From positions 1-14,002 of the forward strand of contig JAQBZT010000041.1 of assembly GCA_027622355.1 (NCBI GenBank): a stretch of DNA of 14,002 nucleotides. Direction: 5' to 3'. The stretch comes from a bacterium. GTDB taxonomy: Bacteria > UBA8248. The notes under the pieces are model-generated. The model made no database searches and was not told where the DNA came from. It saw only the letters and a list, made by a program, of their open reading frames with translations. This document shows, piece by piece, positions 1 through 5,861 of this stretch. A program made the position numbers and the translations under genes. How positions within the stretch are numbered: position 1 is the first letter of the stretch; every line of letters starts with the position of its first letter.

Positions 1-291
1 GAGCACGATGAAGCCGGGGGCGAGACTGATCCCGCCGTGGGCAATAGCGATTCCCGCCAGGCACCCGACGAGGACCCATTTGCCGCCGTCCAGCGAATCG
101 GTCACAAAGCCGGCAACGATGCTGCTGAAGGCGCTGCAGAGGGCTCTCCCGGCGAAAAGAAAGCCGATCTGGGTGAACGTCAGTTGCAGGTCCTGTGCAA
201 GGAAGGGGAGCACCGGGCCGATGAGGCCGAGATACCAGTGCTCAAAGCCGTGGCCTGCGGTGAGGAGATAGAGGAGATTTCGCCGCCTCAA
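1..291 (-). CDS. MFS transporter, N-terminal part (cut by window edge)
   Basis: The reverse strand encodes an N-terminus starting LRRNLLYLLTAGHGFEHWYL, then hydrophobic helices separated by a short loop (VAGFVTDSLDGGKW). The helix 1 pattern with conserved His/Gly/Glu, followed by the helix 2-3 G-x(3)-D loop, is typical of the major facilitator superfamily. About 97 residues are present and the rest lies left of the window. I chose the TTG at 291-289 because the membrane region starts just after it. The frame stays open upstream, and a GTG at 348-346 would add 19 residues; neither start has a convincing ribosome binding site. The gene is divergent from the GntR regulator at 511, so it may be under its control and import the substrate or export a product of the pathway. 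The fragment is too short to assign a substrate, and I see nothing specific to OxlT-type oxalate:formate antiporters. Confidence 0.72.
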   Translation of the reverse strand, partial: MRRRNLLYLLTAGHGFEHWYLGLIGPVLPFLAQDLQLTFTQIGFLFAGRALCSAFSSIVAGFVTDSLDGGKWVLVGCLAGIAIAHGGISLAPGFIVL

Positions 292-435
292 GGGGCACCC
301 CAGGGAGAAGGAACGGAAATGGGCCAGAAACCGCGGGCAATTTAACACGTGGCCGAGTGGCCGGAAAGCGTAAATTTCCTGCGGAAGAGCGAGAAGGTGG
401 GTTTATTATTTTCATTAAAAAAATTCTCTTTGCTG

Positions 436-462
436 TTGACTGTCTTAAATTTCCTTGATAAT
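436..462 (+). promoter_or_regulatory. Candidate sigma-70 promoter of the GntR regulator gene
   Basis: A TTGACT -35-like hexamer (436-441) is followed in an AT-rich stretch by GATAAT (457-462; 15-bp spacer) or TAATTC (459-464; 17-bp spacer). It lies about 50 bp upstream of the GTG start at 511, in the divergent gap shared with the MFS gene. Neither spacer/hexamer pair is ideal, so the exact -10 is uncertain. Confidence 0.45.
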
Positions 463-476
463 TCTACTTGTAGGAT
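461..476. promoter_or_regulatory. Near-perfect palindrome, candidate GntR operator
   Basis: ATTCTAC-TT-GTAGGAT is a 7+2+7 inverted repeat with one mismatched pair and a perfect CTACTTGTAG core. It lies at or just after the proposed -10 and 35 bp before the GntR start. Dimeric GntR/FadR-type proteins commonly bind short palindromes of this size in their own promoter, so autoregulation is a reasonable inference. No second copy was found by eye upstream of the oxidoreductase operon. Confidence 0.4.
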
Positions 477-510
477 AACCCGCTAACATGATGTCTGCCC
501 AGAGGTTTTC

Positions 511-1230
511 GTGACTGCGCCGGTTCGGCTTCAGGCCGTGAAAAAGGTCAGGGTGTACGAGGAGATCGTCTCCCAGATCACCTCGCTCATTCTGAACGGC
601 GACCTCAAGGTCGGAGACAGGCTTCCCTCAGAGCGCGAGCTCTGCGAGCAGTTCGACGTCGGGCGCAACTCGGTCCGGGAGGCAACCCGCGCGCTCGCCT
701 CGGCGCGGCTGGTGGAAAGCCGCCAAGGGGAAGGAACGTTCGTCATCGCGAGCGCCGATTTCCTGATCACGCATCTCTCCGAACAATCCTCCGCCGAGGG
801 CGAGAGCGGCATTCGCTACCTCTTCGAGGCGCGGCGGATCCTGGAGCCGCAAATCGCCGCCCTTGCGGTCGAGCGGATCACGGACAGGCAACTGGCGGAC
901 CTTGAGAAGATACTGAACCACCAGCGCAGAGAGATTCAGGCTGGCGAGAGCGGCATGGCCGAAGACACGGCCTTTCACATGGCGCTGGCGGCCGCCGCCA
1001 AAAACACGTTTCTCGAACGGCTGCTCGGCACCTTGCTCGATTCGCTTCGCGAGATGCGCGAGCACTCGGTCCGCAAACAGGAAGATCGGGCTCGTTCGCT
1101 GGAGGGACATCAGGATATCCTGGCTGCCCTTCGACGGAAGAACAAGAATGAGGCGCTGGCCCGCATGCTGAGCCATTTGCTCGGCGTGGAAGGACAGGGA
1201 ATGGATTTGTTCAAGAAAGATTCCAAGTGA
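511..1230 (+). CDS. GntR-family regulator, FadR subfamily with FCD domain
   Basis: This 239-residue protein has an N-terminal winged helix-turn-helix (about residues 13-80) with the GntR signature: VYEEIVSQI, LPSERELCEQFDVGRNSVRE, then the wing RQGEGTFV. An all-helical FCD ligand domain follows (about 103-225). The FCD metal/ligand residues are visible as D152-x3-H156 (in AFHMALA), H200 (EGHQDIL) and H222, the usual Asp/three-His set. FCD regulators typically sense small organic acids. The GTG start at 511 is preceded by AGAGG at 501-505; upstream ATGs at 488 and 491 are out of frame. The gene lies 142 bp ahead of the oxidoreductase operon in the same direction and is divergent from an MFS gene, which suggests it controls one or both in response to the pathway's carboxylate. 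The effector is inferred only. Confidence 0.92.
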   Translation: MTAPVRLQAVKKVRVYEEIVSQITSLILNGDLKVGDRLPSERELCEQFDVGRNSVREATRALASARLVESRQGEGTFVIASADFLITHLSEQSSAEGESGIRYLFEARRILEPQIAALAVERITDRQLADLEKILNHQRREIQAGESGMAEDTAFHMALAAAAKNTFLERLLGTLLDSLREMREHSVRKQEDRARSLEGHQDILAALRRKNKNEALARMLSHLLGVEGQGMDLFKKDSK

Positions 1231-1313
1231 GATCAGTTGCATTTGTCCGGTTCTTGAGAGGGGAGGGCCAAGCGGCGAGAACACACAAAACGGATTTCAG
1301 CGGGAGGGGGCGA

Positions 1314-1366
1314 ATGCATGTCCCGTCCTCAACGAAAACCCATGCATCCCCTTCGTGGGGAGGGAG
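1314..1366 (+). promoter_or_regulatory. Leader repeats and hairpin before the oxidoreductase operon
   Basis: The 142-bp gap after the GntR gene holds ATGCATG (1314-1320) and CATGCAT (1341-1347), 7-bp inverted arms 20 bp apart that each contain the palindrome ATGCAT. Next is a small hairpin TCCCC-TTCGT-GGGGA (1347-1361), whose right arm overlaps the strong Shine-Dalgarno GGGAGGGAG (1358-1366) of the GTG start at 1373. The pair could be a regulator site or a translation-control element. No clear -35/-10 was seen here, so the operon could also be read through from the GntR promoter. Confidence 0.3.
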
Positions 1367-1372
1367 AGAAGC

Positions 1373-2560
1373 GTGAGTATTCAATCGTTTGAAATCATCT
1401 TCAGAGGGATTTACCAAAAAGCCCTCGCGAACAAGATATCCCGCACGCTCGTCCTGGCAGCGGTCAAGGAGGGCAAGAAGGGCATCTCGTTCGGCCGCTA
1501 CAGCGACTCGCCCGAGCGCAACGGCATCCCGGCCAAGCTTTTCGGCTATATCGCCGACTCGCACGAGGAACTCGAAGCGGTGGCCGCGCAGTACGAACCC
1601 AAGCAGGTGGACGTATCCATCGCCCTGGACGACACCCTGACAAAGGGTGTGGAATCCTGGGCCTGGTATGGCTTGCAGCCCCTCAACGCCATCACCCAGC
1701 CGGGCGGAACGCTGATTATCACCTCGATGCAAGCGCACGATGATCTGGTCAAGCACATGCACGTCAAGGACGCGCCCTACCACCTGGCCATCATCAAGAG
1801 CGAGCCGAGCTTCGCCGGCCTTTGGGTCTACAAGGACGATGGAACGGATGCCCGCTGCCTGGGCGCCGCGCTCAAGGCCTGCCCGCAGATCTGCTCGATG
1901 GCGAGTCTGGCGGAAGCCATCCGGGAGAACCTCGGCGGCGACGCCCATGTGGAAGCGGCCCGGGCCAGTTTCGAGGATACGCGCTCCGATGAGGTCAAGC
2001 CCGGAGAGGGGAACACGGAAACGCCCTTCACATTTGAACTTCTCACCTGGAAGCAGATGCGCCAGGGCGTTGTCATCGACGGCGTCGGCGGCCACAACAA
2101 GTACGGCGATTCGGACGGCGGCTACGTTCCGGGCCGGAACGAAAAGTTCAAGAAATGGTCCACCCGGTCGATGCGCCCGGTGATCCAGTTCGACAAATGC
2201 ACGAAGTGCACCCTCTGCTGGATTGCCTGCCCGGATACGTGCTTCGATGTGACGCCGGACGGCTACTACGACGCCAACATGGATGCCTGCTGCGGCTGCG
2301 GCGTCTGCGAAGCGATCTGCCCTGTGAAGGACTGCATCACCATGACGAATGAGATCGTTTTCGAGGATCGGGACAGCCAGTACGAGATGTGGAACAAAAA
2401 CAAGGGAAGCTACCAGAAATACGTGGACGAAAAGCTGGCCGTGGGCAAAGTCGAGAACCGTCACCCGATCACCGGCTTGGCGGGAGCTTTCTCGGGCGCG
2501 GGGCTCGATGGCGGGCACACAAAAGAAACGAGCCAGTCCTGGTCCATAAAAGATCATTAG
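1373..2560 (+). CDS. 2-oxoacid:ferredoxin oxidoreductase, fused gamma-delta subunit (oxalate oxidoreductase-like)
   Basis: This 395-residue protein fuses a POR gamma-like domain (about 1-200) to a delta-type 2x[4Fe-4S] ferredoxin domain (about 265-325). The two cluster motifs are C276-x2-C279-x2-C282-x3-C286-P and C306-x2-C309-x2-C312-x3-C316-P, with extra cysteines at 290, 307 and 321. They would carry electrons from the thiamine-diphosphate site to external ferredoxin in the cytoplasm. The gamma part keeps family features such as SFGRYSDSPERNGIPAK (about 39-55), but lacks the usual GxGGQG loop near its N-terminus, which reads FRGIYQKALANK. The gamma-delta fusion beside separate alpha and beta genes is the arrangement I recall for Moorella oxalate oxidoreductase; most archaeal-type POR enzymes keep gamma and delta as separate genes. 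GTG 1373 was chosen for the ideal GGGAGGGAG six bases upstream; GTG 1355 in the same frame lacks one. The stop is 13 bp before the alpha gene, so this is one operon. Confidence 0.88.
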   Translation: MSIQSFEIIFRGIYQKALANKISRTLVLAAVKEGKKGISFGRYSDSPERNGIPAKLFGYIADSHEELEAVAAQYEPKQVDVSIALDDTLTKGVESWAWYGLQPLNAITQPGGTLIITSMQAHDDLVKHMHVKDAPYHLAIIKSEPSFAGLWVYKDDGTDARCLGAALKACPQICSMASLAEAIRENLGGDAHVEAARASFEDTRSDEVKPGEGNTETPFTFELLTWKQMRQGVVIDGVGGHNKYGDSDGGYVPGRNEKFKKWSTRSMRPVIQFDKCTKCTLCWIACPDTCFDVTPDGYYDANMDACCGCGVCEAICPVKDCITMTNEIVFEDRDSQYEMWNKNKGSYQKYVDEKLAVGKVENRHPITGLAGAFSGAGLDGGHTKETSQSWSIKDH

Positions 2561-2573
2561 GAGGAACCGTTAG

Positions 2574-3785
2574 ATGGCGACAGCAACCGATAAGGGTGAG
2601 GGCATCCAGCTACTCACCGGCAGCGAGGTGATGGCGCACATCTGCCGCATGGCCGATGTGGATGTCATCACGGCGTATCCGATCCGGCCTTACGATACGG
2701 TCATGCAGTATGTCGCGCGGATGATCGCAGACGGTGAGATGGATGCGGAGTACATTCCGGCCGAGAGCGAACACGGGCAATTCGAGATCGTCAAGCACGC
2801 CTCGGCCTGCGGGGCGCGTACCTTCACCGGATCGAGTGGTGTGGGCTGGCTCTATGCGATGGAGCCTCTCGCCGTGACCGCCGGCCTTCGCCTCCCCGTC
2901 GTGGCCCTGGTGGGCTGCCGGGCGCTGGACGATCCGGGCGCTTTCGGCACCGAGCACAACGACGCGCTGCTCGTGCGCGATCTGGGCTGGCTCATCAACT
3001 TCCCCGACACCGCGCAGGAGGCTGTCGAGCTCGGTCTCATGGCCTTCCGCGTGGGCGAGGACCCGAGGGTGTTCCTGCCCGTCGCGATTGCGATGGACGG
3101 GGCCTTCCTCACGCACAGCCAGGCGACGGTCCGCGTGCCGGGCGAGGCGGGGGTGAAGGAGTTTCTCCCGCCCTATGACCGGGGAGACCTCCTGCTTCAC
3201 CCGGACAATCCCATCACCATCGCGCCGCAGGCGAACGAAGACTGGCTGATGGAGGTGCGGCGCCAGAGCAGCGAGGCTGCCAAGAACGCCTACATTGTGC
3301 TGAAAGAAGTCTACAAGGATTACAACCGCATCTTCGGCGAGAACGTAAACCCCTTCCTCGATGAGTACATGACCGAGGATGCCGATGTCGTTCTCTGCGG
3401 AATGGGAACCCTCAGCCTTCCGGTGAAGGTGGCCATCCGCGAGATGCGCAAGGACGGGAAAAAGGTCGGCTTCGTCCGGCTCAAGTGGTTCCGCCCGTTC
3501 CCGACCGAGGAGCTTCGCGCCTCGCTCTCGCGCTTCAAGGCGGTGGGCGTTATCGATCGCGACTACTCGTACGGCTCGCCTTTCCACGGCGGCATTCTGT
3601 TCAACGAGATCAAGGCGGCGCTTTACGGCCTCGACAAGCAGCCGCACGTGAAGGGTTTTATCTGCGGCCTCGGCGGGCGCGAAGTGCTGCTCGATGATGT
3701 CAAATACATTACCGACCAGGTGTACGGACTCGTGGAGAAGGGACAAACCTCCAACGATGTCACCTGGATTGGCGTGAGGGAGTAA
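2574..3785 (+). CDS. 2-oxoacid:ferredoxin oxidoreductase, alpha subunit (oxalate oxidoreductase-like)
   Basis: This 403-residue protein has the PorA layout. The N-terminal pyrimidine-binding domain (about 10-190) contains VDVITAYPIRPYD, ESEHGQFEI (Glu66 is the likely thiamine-activating Glu) and TGSSGVG. The C-terminal transketolase-C-like domain (about 265-385) contains FRPFPTEELR and GLGGREV. In pyruvate enzymes the motif reads YPITPS; here it is Y35-P-I-R38-P-Y40. A second Arg (R116, in CRALDDPGAFG) and F124 fall where I recall Arg109 and Phe117 of Moorella oxalate oxidoreductase; R38 corresponds to its Arg31. These arginines hold the second carboxylate of oxalate in that enzyme. The Moorella switch-loop Asp116 is Ala123 here. 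The predicted reaction is oxalate + oxidised ferredoxin to 2 CO2 + reduced ferredoxin, without CoA. The ATG has GGAGG (2560-2564) upstream; the beta gene follows after 4 bp. The fold is certain, the substrate inferred. Confidence 0.9.
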   Translation: MATATDKGEGIQLLTGSEVMAHICRMADVDVITAYPIRPYDTVMQYVARMIADGEMDAEYIPAESEHGQFEIVKHASACGARTFTGSSGVGWLYAMEPLAVTAGLRLPVVALVGCRALDDPGAFGTEHNDALLVRDLGWLINFPDTAQEAVELGLMAFRVGEDPRVFLPVAIAMDGAFLTHSQATVRVPGEAGVKEFLPPYDRGDLLLHPDNPITIAPQANEDWLMEVRRQSSEAAKNAYIVLKEVYKDYNRIFGENVNPFLDEYMTEDADVVLCGMGTLSLPVKVAIREMRKDGKKVGFVRLKWFRPFPTEELRASLSRFKAVGVIDRDYSYGSPFHGGILFNEIKAALYGLDKQPHVKGFICGLGGREVLLDDVKYITDQVYGLVEKGQTSNDVTWIGVRE

Positions 3786-3789
3786 AACC

Positions 3790-4821
3790 ATGAGTACTAT
3801 CGAAGAATACGACGCGGGGACCCAGGAGCTTCCCTTGATGGGGAAGGTGAACCAGATCCCCAAAAAGGCGGTTGAGGAGTACTACACGAGCGGCCACCGC
3901 ACCTGTCAGGGCTGCGAGAGCGCGCTCATCATGCGGCTCATGGCCAAGGCGGCCGGCCCGCGGACCATCATCCTCGGCTCGACGGGCTGCATGTACGTGG
4001 CCAACACCACCTACTACAGCACCCCATGGGTGGTGCCATGGATGCACACCCAGCTGGGCTCGTCGGGTTCGGCGGCCACGGGCACCGCGGCGGCCCTCCG
4101 CGCCCTCATGCGCAAGGGCAAGATGAAGGAAGAGCCGATCAACGTCATCTCCTTCTGCGGCGACGGCGGCGGCATCGACATGGGCCTCTCGTCCATCTCG
4201 GCGGCGCTGCAGCACACCCAGTACAACCACCTGATCATCTGCTACGACAACGAGTCGTATGCGAACACGGACATTCAGATCTCGGGCGCTTCGCCCTACG
4301 GCGCGAACACCACGTTCACTCCGCCGGGCAAGAAATACCGCATCATGAACAACCGCTGGAAGAAGAACATGGCCGCCCTCATCGCCGTCGGGCACACCAA
4401 GTGCCGCTACGTGGCGACCGGGGATGCATCCTACCCGGCGGATCTCATCGACAAGGTCCGCAAGGGCCTTGCGATTCCGGGGCCGGCCTTCATCCACACG
4501 CTCGATCCTTGCCCGAAGGGGTGGGATTACGATCCCTTCTTCTCGCACAAGCTGGGTGAGCTCGCGGTCGAGACCGGCCTCTTCCCGCTCTGGGAAATGC
4601 AGGACGGGGAGCTGACCTACAACGGGCAGACCGCTCGCCAAGTCTACGGCGGCCGCAAGCGCAAGCCTGTGCGAGAGTATCTGGAGACGCAGGGCCGCTT
4701 CCACCACTTCATTGACGAGGACTACCAGCTCTTCCAGGATGAGGTGGACCGGCAGTTCAACGACTGGATGGTACCGGGCGTCATCCCCTTCAAGGTGGTG
4801 GACCCGACCAAGAAGAAGTAA
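3790..4821 (+). CDS. 2-oxoacid:ferredoxin oxidoreductase, beta subunit (thiamine-diphosphate and proximal FeS)
   Basis: This 343-residue PorB-type subunit binds the thiamine diphosphate. The cofactor motif is visible as GDGGGID (124-130) followed by the Mg2+-ligand segment YDNESYANT (152-160). Four cysteines placed as in pyruvate:ferredoxin oxidoreductase would bind the proximal [4Fe-4S] cluster: C39 and C42 (TCQGCESAL), C67 (STGCMYV) and C241 (DPCPKGW). Electrons would pass from here to the two clusters of the gamma-delta subunit. An unusually long N-terminal extension (about 30 residues before the first Cys) and a C-terminal tail after the Cys241 region complete the protein. The ATG follows AGGGAG (3777-3782), which overlaps the end of the alpha gene, so translation is probably coupled. 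This is the last gene of the operon: a strong terminator lies 28 bp after its stop. Confidence 0.9.
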   Translation: MSTIEEYDAGTQELPLMGKVNQIPKKAVEEYYTSGHRTCQGCESALIMRLMAKAAGPRTIILGSTGCMYVANTTYYSTPWVVPWMHTQLGSSGSAATGTAAALRALMRKGKMKEEPINVISFCGDGGGIDMGLSSISAALQHTQYNHLIICYDNESYANTDIQISGASPYGANTTFTPPGKKYRIMNNRWKKNMAALIAVGHTKCRYVATGDASYPADLIDKVRKGLAIPGPAFIHTLDPCPKGWDYDPFFSHKLGELAVETGLFPLWEMQDGELTYNGQTARQVYGGRKRKPVREYLETQGRFHHFIDEDYQLFQDEVDRQFNDWMVPGVIPFKVVDPTKKK

Positions 4822-4849
4822 GGCGATAAACGGCACTGCGCGCGACACG

Positions 4850-4882
4850 GGGCGGGGCCCTTCGGGGTCCCGCCCTTCTTTT
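4850..4882 (+). terminator. Rho-independent terminator with UUCG tetraloop
   Basis: GGGCGGGGCCC (4850-4860), loop TTCG, GGGTCCCGCCC (4865-4875) form an 11-bp stem with one G-U pair, followed by TTCTTTT. It sits between the beta-subunit stop (4821) and the next start (4897). It should end or sharply reduce transcription of the oxidoreductase operon before the SUMF1-domain gene. Confidence 0.85.
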
Positions 4883-4896
4883 GAGGAGATGCGCTC

Positions 4897-5781
4897 TTGG
4901 GTGTGGAGGAAAAAACAGGGCCGGATGGCGTCCCGATGGTGCACGTTCCCGAAGGGCCTTTTCAGATGGGCTCTGAGATCGGCAACCACGACGAGCAGCC
5001 CCAACGCGAGGTGGTGCTCTCGGGATTCTGGATCGACAAGTATTGCGTCGCGAACGCGCAGTACCGGAAATTTCTCGAGGAAAACTCCGGCATCTCTGCG
5101 CCGCCCTCTTTTTCACAGGACGATTTCGCCGCGCCCCAGCAGCCGGTCGTCAGCGTGAGCTGGGAGGAGGCGAGCGCCTACGCCGCATGGGCGGGCAAGC
5201 GCCTTCCCACCGAGGCCGAGTGGGAAAAAGCCGCCCGGGGCACGGACGGCCGGCGCTATCCCTGGGGAGACGATGCGCCGACCTACTCGCTCGCGCACTA
5301 TGCAGGCGGCGAGCCCGCGTTTCCCCTCGATGTGGACGCGAAAGAAGATGTACCTTCCCCCTACGGAGCGGTCCAGATGGCGGGCAATGTTTTCGAGTGG
5401 GTGAACGATTGGTTCGATGCGTTCTACTACCGGAACGGTCCGGCGGAGAACCCGCGTGGGCTTGCGCATCCCACCTACGAGGTGGCGATGGCCCGGGTGG
5501 TGATTCATGCGGTGGCATCGGGCGGGAGCCTTTCGCTCGGGGAGGCGAAGCGCGGCGATCGGTTCGAGATACTGGGGCGCGACAAGAACGCGTTTAAAAT
5601 ACGCTACGGGAACACCGATGGCTGGGTGCCCCGCAAGGCGGGCTACGCCTGGACCGTGCGCGCGGCGCGGGGCTGCGGCTGGGACTACATTGAGGACAGC
5701 CTGCGCTGCTCGGCCCGCGACGGCTTCGAGCCCTGGTACAAGAACTTGAACCTGGGGTTCCGCTGCGCGATGGACGAATGA
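4897..5781 (+). CDS. SUMF1/FGE-fold protein with internal SH3b-like insertion
   Basis: This 294-residue protein has the SUMF1 (formylglycine-generating enzyme-like) landmarks in order: VPEGPFQMGS (about 17-26), FWIDKYCVANAQYRKFL, VVSVSWEEASAYAAWAGKRL, PTEAEWEKAARG, RRYPWGDD, AGNVFEWVNDW (162-172), NPRG (185-188), then RGCGWDYIEDSLRCSAR and NLGFRCA at the end. Residues about 192-250 interrupt the fold between NPRG and RGCGW with a stretch that reads like a bacterial SH3 domain (KRGDRFEILGR, KIRYGNTDGWVPRKAG). Aligned on RCSAR/RCAAR, the two catalytic cysteines of true FGE are missing (Gly and Glu there), so sulfatase activation is unlikely and the role is unknown. No signal peptide is seen. 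The TTG start has GAGGAG at 4883-4888; GTG 4903 is the alternative. It follows the oxidoreductase operon but is separated by a terminator, so a functional link is only positional. Confidence 0.85.
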   Translation: MGVEEKTGPDGVPMVHVPEGPFQMGSEIGNHDEQPQREVVLSGFWIDKYCVANAQYRKFLEENSGISAPPSFSQDDFAAPQQPVVSVSWEEASAYAAWAGKRLPTEAEWEKAARGTDGRRYPWGDDAPTYSLAHYAGGEPAFPLDVDAKEDVPSPYGAVQMAGNVFEWVNDWFDAFYYRNGPAENPRGLAHPTYEVAMARVVIHAVASGGSLSLGEAKRGDRFEILGRDKNAFKIRYGNTDGWVPRKAGYAWTVRAARGCGWDYIEDSLRCSARDGFEPWYKNLNLGFRCAMDE

Positions 5782-5810
5782 TCGGGGAAGGCTGACAGAT
5801 GACCAAAGGC

Positions 5811-5840
5811 GGGTGGGACGCTCCCACCCCCCTTTTTTTT
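5811..5840 (+). terminator. Rho-independent terminator after the SUMF1-domain gene
   Basis: GGGTGGGA (5811-5818), loop CGC, TCCCACCC (5822-5829) form a perfect 8-bp stem, followed by CCC and eight T (5833-5840). It is oriented for the plus strand. Read from the minus strand, the hairpin is followed by GCCTTTGG, so it is a poor terminator for the convergent tctA. Confidence 0.85.
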
Positions 5841-5860
5841 GTGGAAAATTTTGTGGAAAA
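5837..5860. repeat. Two tandem copies of a 12-bp unit
   Basis: TTTTGTGGAAAA occurs twice without a gap (5837-5848 and 5849-5860), between the T-tract of the terminator and the stop codon of tctA (5862-5864). On the minus strand each copy contains TTTTCCACA. Confidence 0.8.
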
Positions 5861-5861
5861 T

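Noticed and set aside
37..345. Plus-strand open frames at the left edge as possible small proteins
   Set aside because: They are antisense to the MFS N-terminus, whose reverse-strand reading has clear helices and family pattern.
1211..2557. 448-codon minus-strand open frame opposite the gamma-delta gene
   Set aside because: It is the antisense shadow of a clear iron-sulfur subunit gene in GC-rich DNA; the translation is Arg/His/Val-rich with no family features.
1373..4821. Annotation of the operon as ordinary pyruvate:ferredoxin oxidoreductase
   Set aside because: The fold is the same, but YPIRPY instead of YPITPS, the second Arg with the DPGAF loop, and the changed gamma loop argue against pyruvate as the substrate; kept only as the fallback.
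2610..5004. Long minus-strand open frames (2610-3863 and 3760-5004) opposite the alpha and beta genes
   Set aside because: Shadows of the oxidoreductase subunits, with His/Arg/Val-rich composition and no motifs.
4897..5781. Functional formylglycine-generating enzyme (sulfatase activator)
   Set aside because: The cysteine pair needed for catalysis is not at the aligned positions, and no sulfatase gene is in the window.
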